Source: Planctomycetota bacterium
GTDB taxonomy: Bacteria; Planctomycetota; UBA1135; UBA2386
NCBI GenBank assembly: GCA_016795295.1
Contig: JAEUHP010000014.1
Location: forward strand, 1 to 63,594
Length of the DNA stretch: 63,594 bases
Direction of reading: 5' to 3'
Both the position numbers and the translations under genes were made by a program. The notes under the pieces were generated by a model, which was not told the DNA's origin, made no database searches, and saw nothing but the letters and a program-made list of their open reading frames with translations. Positions 8,486 to 17,666 of this stretch are shown one piece after another. The stretch's first letter is position 1, and each line of letters begins with the position of its first letter.

Positions 8486-11400
8486 TCAGCGTGAGCCGCC
8501 GAACAGGACGCGCACGTTGCGATTGCCGGGGCCGTGGTTGTTCCAGCCGAGGAACAGATCCAGCACGCCGTCGCGATTCCAGTCGCCGACGTCGAGGGCC
8601 AGGGACGCGTTGCGGTCCCCCAGTCGGGAGGGCGACACCAAGCGGCGTTCGGCCAGCACGCCTGGCTCACTGGCCAGATAGTACGCGACCTGGGTGCTGC
8701 GCAGGCCCGCCACCGTGCGTTCGACCACCGCAACCGCGTCGATCGAGCCATCGCCGTCGACGTCGGCGAGGCGCAGGTCCCGCGGTGTCCCGGGGGGCAA
8801 TTGCCGGAGCGACGACAGGCTCTCGACGAACGCCGCCACCTCCACTTCGCCTTGGCTCCCGGTCACTGGGGCCGTGTTGCGGAACAGGTGCAAGGTACGG
8901 TCCCCGCCCGACGCGACCAGCAGGTCGACCAGACCATCGCCGTCGAAGTCCCGGGCCGCCAGCCGGGTCGGCTCGCTGCCGGCGATCAGCACCTGCGGGC
9001 CACCGGGCTGCGCCCCAGGCACGAACCCGTCCTCGGCCGGCGTCACCCCGGGCACCAACCGGTAGAAGCGCACATGGTTGCCGTCGATCGCGCCAGGACT
9101 GGAGCCCACGGGCACGGCCAGCGCGAGTTCGGCGCGCACCGGGAAGCCGGCGCCCGCGGCGGCGAAGTCCCCGAGCGCGAAATCCGAGGCATTGCCGTGG
9201 ACGGGCGTCACGCCGACAGGCTCGTGGAACGGGAACTCGTTCGCCGCCGGATCCAACTTGCCGCGCAACACCGCCAGCAACGCGTCGCCTTCGCCACGCG
9301 CGGGGAGGTCGAAGCGGAGCAGCACCACCAGATCCAGGATGCCGTCGCCGTCGACGTCCCAGACCGCGAGCTGCGAATCGGCGGCGGGCAGCGCCGCCTG
9401 CAAGCGCGGATCGCTCGAACGGAGCCGCAGTTCGCCGCTGCGGTAGGACGGCATCGACTGGCCCGCACCGGGCAACCAGACGCCGATACGACTCTGGCTG
9501 TCGAGGAACAGCAGCCCATCCACTTGACCGACGGGCTTCGGCCACAACCGGAGGGTGCGGCCGAGCAGACCCGTCGCGTCCAAGCTGGCGACCGGTCGCG
9601 GGAACCCGCCGAACCCGTCGTTCTCCAACAGGTCGACGCCATTGACCCGGGCCAGGGCGAGGTCGCGCACCGCGCCAGCACCGGCGATGCTGATCGGGCG
9701 GAAGTTGCCGCCGACGATGCCCTCGACGCTACGGTCCCAAGCCGCGCCGGCATCGGGCGGCAGCAACTCCAGCGTCTGCGCCGAGCTGTTGGCGACCAAC
9801 AGGCGGGTCGACAAGCGTCGTTCGGTCTCGCCCTCGACGAGGCTGTCGTGCACCACGTAGAGCGCCTTGGCCTCGCCGGTGAGCGGCGTGGCCGGAAACG
9901 CGCGGGCGAAGTGCAGCGCGAGGATGTTGCGCGGCAGTTCGGCGCCCGTCTCGACGCCTCCCTGGATGACCTGGAAACCCGCGGCCGCCGACAGGCGGAA
10001 CAGGCCGACCGAGGCCACGGTCGGCACGCCGCGCGCCCCCACCGCCAGTTCGATCGGTCCAGCTTGGTCGAGGTCTTCGGCCAAGCTGGTGGCCAGCGGA
10101 TCGCTGGGGATCACCCGGGTCTCGGCGCTGGCCGGCGGGGCAAAACTGCGCAGCCCGGTCTGCCGCAGCACGGCGATCACCGGAGGCGTCGGCCCAGTGC
10201 CCTCCAGGCCTGCGAGCACCAACCCCAGAGCTTGTAGCGGACCGTTGCGGCAGGCGTGCAGGCCGACCGCCGGCGACTCGGCGTTCGGGGTGTATCCCGG
10301 CACCGCGAAATCGAGCGTTGCTGCCGGGGCAAAATTGCCGTCGCCGAGGCCGAAGGCCACGTCGAGCTGCAGCGTGGTGCCGCTGACCACGGCGATGTCG
10401 AGCACGCCGTCGGCATCCAGGTCGGCGATCTCGAAGGCCTCGTAGGCGAACGCGCGCACGGGCAGCTCGATCGGTGGCGCGAACGCCGGCTCGCCCGCCG
10501 CCGGCGGCCGCGCCAACAGCACCTGCGGTCGCGTACCGGCAGGCGCCGTGGGCCCCGGGACCAACAGCACGTCGCTGCGCCCGTCCCCGTCGAAATCGGC
10601 AGCGGCACACCGGCGCATGCCAGGGCCGCCGGACACCCCGAACACTTCGCCGAGCGGCGGCAGCGGCCGGGTCTGGCCCAGCACCACCTTGTGCACGGCG
10701 GTGAGCGCACCGGCATTGGCGACGAACAGATCCGGCACGCCGTCGCCGTCGAAATCGCCGGCGGTGAGATCCGCCGGCCCGCGCTCCGCTGCCAGCTCGA
10801 CATTGGCCACGGTCCGCCGCGCGCCGAAGCGCTGGAACATGCCGTTCTCCAGACCGAGCAGCAGCTGCAGGACGCCGACCCCGCCTTCTTCGGCCAGCAC
10901 GGCGAAGTCCGGAGCGTCGTCGACACGCGGCGCGCTGTCGAGGTGGATCGGCACCACCGCCACCGGCGCCTGCGGCAACACCGCGCCGCGCGGCCCGAAC
11001 ACCGGATCGGGGTTGGCGTAGAGGAACAAGCTGCCGGCCACCACTTCGGCCACGGCGCCGTCGAGCCGCGCGCGCAGCACGATGTCCACTTGGCCTGGCC
11101 GCCCGTCCGGCGCGCCGGGCATGGTGAACACCAGCCGATCCCGGCTGGACTCGGCCAGCCGCAAGTCGACACGCGGGACCGGACTCTCGCGCCCACCCTT
11201 GCGCACCCACAGCGACACGTCGGCGAACGACAGCGGCGCCGGCACCAAGCCCGTGCCGAACTGGTGCGGCACCAGGGCGGTGCCGATCAAGGTGACCAAG
11301 GAACCGCCGGTGGTGCTGCCCCGGCTGGGCGAAGCCAACACCACGTCCGGGCGGTAGTAGGCATTGCCGGCCACCGTCGACTGTCCGGACACGGCATCCC

Positions 11401-12136
11401 GCGCGAACAGTTCGAAACGATCGGGGAACGCGTTGCCCGGCACGCTGGCCGTGACCAACACTTGCCCAGGCACGCCGGTCGGCTGCAGCTCGAGCCCAGC
11501 ACAGACGCGCTGGATGCGGCCGTTCGGCACCTCCGGATCGCGGGTCGAGGCCAGCAACTGCACGTTCGCCGGATCGGTGTGCCGCAGGCCGAACAGGCGC
11601 ACCTGCACGCGGGCCCCGAGCGGCGAGACGAACTGCGCGGCCGGCGGCGGAGCCTGTTCCAGCACCAAGGTCGGCTGGCGCACCAGCACCACGCTGGCCG
11701 GTGGCGCCAGATCGCGCCCATCGACCAGTACGCGCAGCCGGCCCGGCACGTCGGCGCCCGTGGGATCGGCCACGGCGGCCAGGATCGGCGCGGTGTCGAG
11801 CACGAAGGTGAGGGTCGCGGCCCCGCCTTGGCCGCCGACGGTCGGGCTGCCCTGCACGGCGCTGCGGCCCAAGGCTTCGAGCACGATCTGCAGCCGCGGC
11901 GCCCCGGGCACGGCCGCGTTGCTGACCACCACCGAGCGCACCGTGTTCGGCGCCGGCACCAGCGGCAACACCGGCGACAACGCGAGTTCAGGGGGGCGCG
12001 CGGCGGCCGTGCCACCACCACCGCCCTGGTTCGCAGCGATGCCGGTGACCAGCCCGGCACCGCAGGCGGGCAGGCACAGCCACAGGCACAGGCCGGCGAG
12101 CCGGCGCCACGCGCGCGGGGAACGCACCCAGGACAT
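8486..12136 (-). CDS. Large FG-GAP/VCBS-repeat lipoprotein
   Basis: 1216 residues beginning with a basic signal sequence and lipobox LCLPACG, so probably anchored in a membrane or exported. An IPT/TIG-like beta domain follows (PSRGSTTGGSLVTLIGTAL). The rest is built of FG-GAP/VCBS-type blade repeats with the calcium-loop pattern DxDGDGxxD seen repeatedly: DFDGDGVPDLFVAN, DFDGDGRSDVLLV, DVDGDGILDLVV, DFDGDGLVDLLVA, DVDGDGSIDAVAV and a final DWNRDGVLDLFLG. Such repeats form calcium-binding beta propellers in adhesins and surface proteins. A short Gly run follows the lipobox. It is divergent from the beta-lactamase-like gene across 134 bp. The ligand is unknown. Confidence 0.92.
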   Translation of the reverse strand: MSWVRSPRAWRRLAGLCLWLCLPACGAGLVTGIAANQGGGGGTAAARPPELALSPVLPLVPAPNTVRSVVVSNAAVPGAPRLQIVLEALGRSAVQGSPTVGGQGGAATLTFVLDTAPILAAVADPTGADVPGRLRVLVDGRDLAPPASVVLVRQPTLVLEQAPPPAAQFVSPLGARVQVRLFGLRHTDPANVQLLASTRDPEVPNGRIQRVCAGLELQPTGVPGQVLVTASVPGNAFPDRFELFARDAVSGQSTVAGNAYYRPDVVLASPSRGSTTGGSLVTLIGTALVPHQFGTGLVPAPLSFADVSLWVRKGGRESPVPRVDLRLAESSRDRLVFTMPGAPDGRPGQVDIVLRARLDGAVAEVVAGSLFLYANPDPVFGPRGAVLPQAPVAVVPIHLDSAPRVDDAPDFAVLAEEGGVGVLQLLLGLENGMFQRFGARRTVANVELAAERGPADLTAGDFDGDGVPDLFVANAGALTAVHKVVLGQTRPLPPLGEVFGVSGGPGMRRCAAADFDGDGRSDVLLVPGPTAPAGTRPQVLLARPPAAGEPAFAPPIELPVRAFAYEAFEIADLDADGVLDIAVVSGTTLQLDVAFGLGDGNFAPAATLDFAVPGYTPNAESPAVGLHACRNGPLQALGLVLAGLEGTGPTPPVIAVLRQTGLRSFAPPASAETRVIPSDPLATSLAEDLDQAGPIELAVGARGVPTVASVGLFRLSAAAGFQVIQGGVETGAELPRNILALHFARAFPATPLTGEAKALYVVHDSLVEGETERRLSTRLLVANSSAQTLELLPPDAGAAWDRSVEGIVGGNFRPISIAGAGAVRDLALARVNGVDLLENDGFGGFPRPVASLDATGLLGRTLRLWPKPVGQVDGLLFLDSQSRIGVWLPGAGQSMPSYRSGELRLRSSDPRLQAALPAADSQLAVWDVDGDGILDLVVLLRFDLPARGEGDALLAVLRGKLDPAANEFPFHEPVGVTPVHGNASDFALGDFAAAGAGFPVRAELALAVPVGSSPGAIDGNHVRFYRLVPGVTPAEDGFVPGAQPGGPQVLIAGSEPTRLAARDFDGDGLVDLLVASGGDRTLHLFRNTAPVTGSQGEVEVAAFVESLSSLRQLPPGTPRDLRLADVDGDGSIDAVAVVERTVAGLRSTQVAYYLASEPGVLAERRLVSPSRLGDRNASLALDVGDWNRDGVLDLFLGWNNHGPGNRNVRVLFGGSR

Positions 12137-12270
12137 GCTGGTAGTCTACCCTGCCGCAGGCCGCCGCGTGGCCCGCCCAGAAGTTCTCCCAGGCGGCGCA
12201 ACCGGCCGGTGGCAGCGGCCGCGCGCCGTGCCACGCTTGCCGCGGCGCCGGCGGACCGTAGCGTGCCGGC

Positions 12271-13821
12271 ATGCCGACCCCCACCAGACTCCGGCGCAGC
12301 GCGGCCCTGTTCGCCCTGTGGTGCACTGCCATATCCCCCCTGGTCGGCCAGGCCCCGTCGCCCGGCCCAACCCCGATCCAACCGGCCCAGGTCGAAGCCC
12401 TGGTGCAGCGCGCCTTCGAACGCTTCGCTCCGGTCGGCGTGGCCCTGGCGGTGCTGCAGGACGGCGTGCTGCTCGCCGAAGTCGCTGCCGGGCGCGCCTC
12501 CGGCACCACGCCGATGACCCCACACACGCTGTGCAACATCGCTTCGTGCAGCAAGGCCTTCACCGCCGCCGCGGTGCTGCTGCTGGTGCAGGACGGCGTC
12601 TTGCATCTGGACGACCGCGTGGTCGACCATGTGCCGGAGTTCCGGCTGGCCGATCCGTGGATCACGGCCCACCTGACGGTGCGCGACCTGCTGTGCCACC
12701 GCAGCGGGCTCGTCACCTTCGCCGGCGATCTGTTGTGGTACGGCAGTGACTACGACGACGCCGAAGTGCTGCGCCGGCTCGAACGGCTGCCGATCCCGCA
12801 GCGCTTCCGCGAACAGTTCGGCTACCAGAACCTGCTGTACATGGTCGCCGGACTGGTGGTGCAGCGCCGCGCCGGGATGCCGTGGGAGGAGTTCGTCGAA
12901 CGCCGGCTGTTCGCACCGCTCGGCATGACCCTGAGCCGCGCATCGGCCCCCAGGTTGCCGGCGGAGGCGCCGCGGGCCCGGCCGCACATCGACGGGCAGG
13001 AGGTCCAGGACCATCCCTACGTGGCCTGCAAGCCGGCCGCGTCGATCTACAGTTCGGTGCACGAACTGTCGTTCTGGATGCGTGCCCTGCTCGCCGGCGG
13101 CAAAGTCGGCGAACAGGTGCTGCTGAGCCCGGCTTCGCTGGCCGAGTGGTGGCGCCCCCACGTTGGCACCGGCCCTGGCACCGGCGCGAATCCGGCCGAC
13201 TTGCGCGGCTACGGCCTCGGCTGGTTCGTGTCGCTGGAGCGCGGCCAGAAGCTGGTCGAACACGACGGCGGCATGCCTGGGTTCCTCAGCAAGGTGTCCC
13301 TCGTGCCAGCCGAACGCTTCGGCTTCGCCGTGCTGAACAACAGCAACGACGGCGTGCTCAACGAAGCGCTGAAGCGCGCCTTGCTCACCCTGCGCCAAGG
13401 CGGCGACGGCCTCGCCGTGATCGACGACCTGGCGAAGTTCAAGCAACGCATGACCGCGCGGGAAGCCGCCACGGTGCAGAACCGCGTGGCGCAGCGGCAA
13501 CCGAACACCGCCCCCAGCGTGCCGCTCGCGGCCTACGCGGGTCGTTACCGCGATGCGATCTACGGCGATGCCGAGTTGGCGCTCGACGGCGAGGCGCTGC
13601 GGGTCGTGCTGGTGCCGAGTCGGAGCCGGTTGCACGGCACGCTGCAGCACTGGCACCACGACACGTTCCGCGTCGACTTCCCGGACCGTTTCCTGCCGTT
13701 CGCCCTGCTGCGTTTTCAGCTCGACAGCGCCGGCAAGGTCGCCGGCTTCCGCATCGATTGCCCGATCGCCGACTTCGACTTCGGCGCACTGGACTTCCAG
13801 AGACTGCCCGGCAAGCCGTGA
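12271..13821 (+). CDS. Serine hydrolase of the class C beta-lactamase/esterase family, exported
   Basis: 516 residues with an N-terminal signal peptide (cleavage near LVGQA). The catalytic motifs of this family are intact: SCSK (Ser92-Lys95) as SxxK, YQN (185-187) as YxN, and HDGG (331-334) in place of KTG. The C-terminal ~110 residues form the lipocalin-like beta domain often attached to such esterases and peptidases. Likely activities are D-aminopeptidase, esterase or cell-wall-peptide hydrolysis in the periplasm; antibiotic resistance should not be inferred. It is convergent with the membrane protein downstream, 33 bp apart. Confidence 0.92.
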   Translation: MPTPTRLRRSAALFALWCTAISPLVGQAPSPGPTPIQPAQVEALVQRAFERFAPVGVALAVLQDGVLLAEVAAGRASGTTPMTPHTLCNIASCSKAFTAAAVLLLVQDGVLHLDDRVVDHVPEFRLADPWITAHLTVRDLLCHRSGLVTFAGDLLWYGSDYDDAEVLRRLERLPIPQRFREQFGYQNLLYMVAGLVVQRRAGMPWEEFVERRLFAPLGMTLSRASAPRLPAEAPRARPHIDGQEVQDHPYVACKPAASIYSSVHELSFWMRALLAGGKVGEQVLLSPASLAEWWRPHVGTGPGTGANPADLRGYGLGWFVSLERGQKLVEHDGGMPGFLSKVSLVPAERFGFAVLNNSNDGVLNEALKRALLTLRQGGDGLAVIDDLAKFKQRMTAREAATVQNRVAQRQPNTAPSVPLAAYAGRYRDAIYGDAELALDGEALRVVLVPSRSRLHGTLQHWHHDTFRVDFPDRFLPFALLRFQLDSAGKVAGFRIDCPIADFDFGALDFQRLPGKP

Positions 13822-13854
13822 CCCGCACCGCGGAGGGGGCCGCAGGCCACCGGG

Positions 13855-15549
13855 TCATGCGGCGGGTGCCCCACCGCGACGGCGCCAGAGCCAGCCGAGC
13901 ACCAGCAGCAACGGCGCCGCCGCGCCGAGCCCCCACCGCCACGGGGCCCCGCCGTACAGCTCGGCCCAGAACACCCACCACAGGTGCCGCCCGCCGCGGT
14001 CTTCCCAGTGCACGGGAGCCCGGCCCTGTTCGGCTTCGTGCCCTGGCGCGGCGGCGATGCCGAACAGCGCTTCGATGGTGTGGGCACTGCCGTCGCGCGG
14101 CCGGCCCTGGTCGGTCTCGAACGCGCCGCGCCACGACTGGTAGGCGTAGGTCCAGTTCGCGTGCAGCGGCGAGAAGCGCGGCAGGAAGAAGAAGTGGTCG
14201 GCCGCATCGACCCCGGCGCGGTCGGCAGGGGTGATGGTGCCGGCGGCGAGTTCGCGGTCGTAGAGCGCCGCCACACCTTGCGCCGCGAGTTGGTTGTAGC
14301 CGCGCGTCGGCGCCACCACGCTGGTCGCGTTGGCGAACAGACCGAACGCGCACAGGAGCGCGAAGCGCCGCGGCAGGTGCGCCCACGGCCGTGCCTGCGG
14401 CAGCACCACGGCGAGCAGCAGCACCACGCCGGGCGTGACGTAACGCGCGCCCCAACACTGGCCGGACTGCCAGCCGTTGGTCGAACCGAACAGCAGCATC
14501 GGCACCGCGAACGCCACCGCCGCGAGCCAGCGCAGCTCGGGCACCAGGGCGCGACGGCAGAGCGCGGGCAGGGCCAGCCACAGCAGCGGCGAGAGCCACA
14601 GGACGCCCTTGCCGGCGGCGACCAGGAGCTTCAGCAGCCCGAGGTGCGTCGGGTAGTTGAACCACGAGCCGAACGGCGGATAGCCCGTGTCGCCGATGCT
14701 GCCGAACCGCGCGTGGTTCACCGCCAACAACAGGCAGAGGCACGGCAGGCCACCGGCAGCGAAGGCGAGCCATCGCCGCAGCCCACCCGGCGCGCGCACG
14801 ACCGGTCCCAGCGCCACCAGCAGCAATGGCACCAGGAACGCGTGTTGGTAACGGCACAACACGGCACCGCCAGCCAACAGGCCACCGAGCGCAGCCATGC
14901 CCGCAGCACCGCCCGCGCGGACCCGCAGCACCGCGTACAGCGCCCACAAGAGGCACGCGAGCCCCGGGCCGTCCGAGAGGTTCTCGCGGCCGAGTGGGAA
15001 CATCTGGCTGGCCAGAGTGATCGCTGCGGTGGTCCACAGGGCGTCTCGCGGCGCGGCGCCAAGGCACTTGGCGAGGCGCCACAGCGCGAGCACGCACAGG
15101 GCTCCGCACAGCGCCGGCAGCACCAGCGAAACGAGCGCCGTGGTGATCAGGAACTCACCGTGCTGGTAGGTCTGCGGCGAGAAGCGGGTGCGCTCGCGGA
15201 ACGTCGCCTCCACCTCTGGGTAGGCGCGTTCGAGGGCCGTGCCGAGGGCCACCGCCGGCAGCATCGCCCACAGGTAGCCGACCGGAAACCACACGTAGAC
15301 CAGCCCGCTCTGGCCCACCTTGCCGTAGGCATGCCGGCCCGCCGCCGCTTCGGCGCGCACGTGGGCGGCGATGCGCATTTCTCCGGTCCATTCCGGCGCC
15401 TGATCCGGCGCGCGCAGGCCGCTGTCGCCGCGCAGCCACAGAGCACGCGCCGAATGCAGGGTCATGGTCGCGTCGAGGTTCTCGACGTTGCCGTGGGCCA
15501 GCGCGAAGAAGCCGCAGAACGCCAGCAGGAACAACCGCAGACCGGTCAT
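13855..15549 (-). CDS. Polytopic membrane protein, GT-C glycosyltransferase-like
   Basis: 564 residues with about ten hydrophobic segments and a short acidic motif just after the first helix (HGNVENLDATMTLHSARAL), the place where GT-C enzymes such as ArnT/PMT relatives carry a catalytic Asp. A large soluble loop near residues 60-120 and a soluble C-terminal part also fit the GT-C layout. It is the last gene of the minus-strand set that starts with the amidohydrolase, and the cutA stop lies 4 bp before its ATG. The donor would be a polyprenyl-phosphate sugar if the assignment is right; only topology and the acidic motif support this. It could also be an unrelated planctomycete membrane protein. 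Confidence 0.75.
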   Translation of the reverse strand: MTGLRLFLLAFCGFFALAHGNVENLDATMTLHSARALWLRGDSGLRAPDQAPEWTGEMRIAAHVRAEAAAGRHAYGKVGQSGLVYVWFPVGYLWAMLPAVALGTALERAYPEVEATFRERTRFSPQTYQHGEFLITTALVSLVLPALCGALCVLALWRLAKCLGAAPRDALWTTAAITLASQMFPLGRENLSDGPGLACLLWALYAVLRVRAGGAAGMAALGGLLAGGAVLCRYQHAFLVPLLLVALGPVVRAPGGLRRWLAFAAGGLPCLCLLLAVNHARFGSIGDTGYPPFGSWFNYPTHLGLLKLLVAAGKGVLWLSPLLWLALPALCRRALVPELRWLAAVAFAVPMLLFGSTNGWQSGQCWGARYVTPGVVLLLAVVLPQARPWAHLPRRFALLCAFGLFANATSVVAPTRGYNQLAAQGVAALYDRELAAGTITPADRAGVDAADHFFFLPRFSPLHANWTYAYQSWRGAFETDQGRPRDGSAHTIEALFGIAAAPGHEAEQGRAPVHWEDRGGRHLWWVFWAELYGGAPWRWGLGAAAPLLLVLGWLWRRRGGAPAA

Positions 15550-15553
15550 CGCC

Positions 15554-15937
15554 TCACCGCGGTGCCACGGCCCCGGCCGGCGGCACCGGGCCGACCGCCG
15601 CCGTGAGCCAGGCGAGGTAACTCGGGGCCCCCCAGACCACCGGCAGTTCGAGCAGCTCGGGCACCTGGTACGGGTGGCGGGCGGCGAGCGCCGCCGCCAG
15701 GGCGGGCACCGCCGCGCGCGTGGTCTTCAGCACCAGCAAGGTCTCGTCGGCCGCCTCGATCGCACCCTGCCAGCGAAACAGCGAGCGCACGCCGGGCACC
15801 AGGTTCACGCAGGCGCACAAGCCCAGTTCGAGCAATTCGCGGGCGAGTTGTTCGGCTGAACGCTGGTCGGTCTTTTGCTCGGCCGCCGGACTCGCCGGCG
15901 CCGTGCACAGCAACACCACCGCGTCGGGAGCGCTCAC
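15554..15937 (-). CDS. cutA: CutA-like divalent cation tolerance protein
   Basis: 127 residues from a GTG whose last bases overlap the stop of the phosphoesterase gene (GTGA). The CutA1 signatures are LGLCACVNLVPGVRSLFRWQG, the Glu-rich turn IEAADETLLVLKT, and HPYQVPELLELPV followed by SYLAWL. CutA1 proteins are small trimeric, ferredoxin-like proteins linked to copper tolerance, although their true role is unsettled. N-terminal to the conserved core there is a slightly long Ala/Glu-rich helix. Confidence 0.92.
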   Translation of the reverse strand: MSAPDAVVLLCTAPASPAAEQKTDQRSAEQLARELLELGLCACVNLVPGVRSLFRWQGAIEAADETLLVLKTTRAAVPALAAALAARHPYQVPELLELPVVWGAPSYLAWLTAAVGPVPPAGAVAPR

Positions 15938-16683
15938 TTGCCCTTCGCCAGCCGTTCGGCCAACGCGTGGTGCAGCCCGGCCGCGAGGATCTTGGCCTGG
16001 GTGCGGCGGAAGTCGTAGGCGACGCGATGGATCTCGACGCGGTCGCCATCGACCACGGCGAACGCCGCCCGCGGGTCGCCGTCGCGTGGCTGGCCGACGC
16101 TGCCGACGTTGACGATGCAGGGGCCTTGCAGGCGGAACACCCGCTGCTCGTCGGTGGCTTGCACGAAGCGGAAGTCCGGCCCGTGCATGCCGGGCCAGTG
16201 CGTGTGGCCGACGAAGCACGGCCGGTCGATGCGGCCGAAGATGTCCTTCATCTTCTCCGGCTCCAGGAAGCCGTCGCTCTTCAGCACGTATTCCATCACC
16301 GGGTCGCGGGGCGAACCGTGGCAGAACAGCAGACCACGTTCCTCGTGCCGCTGCGGCAGATTGCGCAAGAACTCCCAGACCGCGCGGCGACCCGGGCGGA
16401 ACAGCGACGGCCGCAGCGCGTGCCGCGTGTAGAACAAGGCGTCCCGCGCCAGCGGATTGAACTCGTCGAGTTCGTGGCAGAGCCCCCAGTCGTGGTTGCC
16501 CTGGATGGTCCAGCGGCAGCGCTGCATGACCAGGCGCGCCACCGGCAGCGGGTCGGCGCCATACCCCACCACGTCGCCGAGGCAGGCGACGTCGCGCACC
16601 CCCAGCGCGTCGAGGCGCTGGAACACTGCCTCCACCGCTTCGAGGTTGCTGTGCAGGTCCGAGATCAGCGCCAGGGCACTCAA
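15934..16683 (-). CDS. Calcineurin-like metallophosphoesterase (YfcE/MJ0936 type)
   Basis: 249 residues. The dimetal-site motifs of the metallophosphatase fold appear in order: ISDLHSN (DxH), CLGDVVGYG (GDxxG), IQGNHDW (GNHD), FCHGSPRD (H) and VGHTHWP (GHTH). The phrase VNVGSVGQPRDGD is typical of the MJ0936-like subfamily, which hydrolyses phosphodiesters or small phosphate esters. The start is a TTG that overlaps the TGA of the upstream DHH gene (TTGA). The context, between two other phosphoesterase-type genes, suggests nucleotide or nanoRNA turnover, which is inference. Confidence 0.9.
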   Translation of the reverse strand: MSALALISDLHSNLEAVEAVFQRLDALGVRDVACLGDVVGYGADPLPVARLVMQRCRWTIQGNHDWGLCHELDEFNPLARDALFYTRHALRPSLFRPGRRAVWEFLRNLPQRHEERGLLFCHGSPRDPVMEYVLKSDGFLEPEKMKDIFGRIDRPCFVGHTHWPGMHGPDFRFVQATDEQRVFRLQGPCIVNVGSVGQPRDGDPRAAFAVVDGDRVEIHRVAYDFRRTQAKILAAGLHHALAERLAKGK

Positions 16684-17666
16684 GACACCTGGCCTCCGGT
16701 GGCCGTGAGGGCTGCGGCGACGGCCTGTTCGACCGCGCGCAGCCCGTCCGCGAGGGTGAGTTTCAGAGTGGCGCCGGCGGCCTTCTGGTGGCCACCGCCA
16801 CCGAACGCCGCCGCTATGCGCTGCACGTCGACGTCGCCGCGGGCGCGCAGGGACACCTTCACACCGCCGTCGAAACGCTCCTTCAACAGGGCCACCACTT
16901 CGATCCCGACCATCGACCGCAGCGGCTCGAGCACCGCATCGGTGTCGAAGTCGGCTCGGCCGGCGCGATCCATGTAGTCCTTGTCGAGGCCCGCGATGGC
17001 CAACCGCCCGGCACAACGCAGACTGGCGTGGCCGAGCGCCTCGGCGAGCAACGCCGCGCTGTCCGGGTGGTTCTGCCGGTAGAGCTGGTCGTAGATCTTG
17101 CTGGCGTCGACACCCGCGGCCACCAGTTCGGCAGCCATGGTGAACACCTCGGCATCGGCGTTCGAATAGCGGAACCAACCGGTGTCGCTGACCAGCGACA
17201 GGAACACACCCTCCGCCGCAGCCAGGTTCAGTGGCACGCCGAACTCGCGGAACAACCGGCGGACCAAGGCCCCGGTCGCGGCCGCCTTGGCATCGACGTA
17301 GCAGACTTGGCCGTCGCCGCGGTCGCTGCCGACGTGGTGGTCGATCACCGCGATCGGCTTGCCCGCCGCCCGCAGACGGTCGCCGAGCTGGCCCACCCGC
17401 CGCAGCTGGCTGCAGTCGAGCAGGACCACCACGTCGTGCGCGGGCAGCGGTTCCGCCGCCTGGTGATGGCCAAAACGCGTGTGCTGGCGGAGGAATCCGT
17501 AGGCCTTGGCCAGCGGGTCGGGATTGTGGATCACCACTTCCTTGCCGAGCGCCTGCAGCAAGTGGCTCAAGGCCGTCTGGGCCCCCACGCAGTCGCCGTC
17601 GGGATGCTCGTGGCCGGTCAGCAGAAACCGGCGCTCGGCGCGCAGAAGATCGTGGAACTGGGTCAA
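16680..17666 (-). CDS. nrnA: DHH/DHHA1-family phosphoesterase, nanoRNase/pAp phosphatase type
   Basis: 328 residues, normal for NrnA. The DHH domain motifs are GHEHPDGDCVGAQ (motif I), VVLLDCS (II) and AVIDHHVG (III, the DHH signature), with DTGWFRYSN further on. The C-terminal DHHA1 domain ends in AAAFGGGGHQKAAG, the nucleic-acid-binding GGGH motif. NrnA degrades 2-5-nt RNAs and dephosphorylates pAp. Translation appears to begin at a TTG overlapping the amidohydrolase stop (TTGA), with no good ATG nearby in frame. Confidence 0.93.
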   Translation of the reverse strand: MTQFHDLLRAERRFLLTGHEHPDGDCVGAQTALSHLLQALGKEVVIHNPDPLAKAYGFLRQHTRFGHHQAAEPLPAHDVVVLLDCSQLRRVGQLGDRLRAAGKPIAVIDHHVGSDRGDGQVCYVDAKAAATGALVRRLFREFGVPLNLAAAEGVFLSLVSDTGWFRYSNADAEVFTMAAELVAAGVDASKIYDQLYRQNHPDSAALLAEALGHASLRCAGRLAIAGLDKDYMDRAGRADFDTDAVLEPLRSMVGIEVVALLKERFDGGVKVSLRARGDVDVQRIAAAFGGGGHQKAAGATLKLTLADGLRAVEQAVAAALTATGGQVS

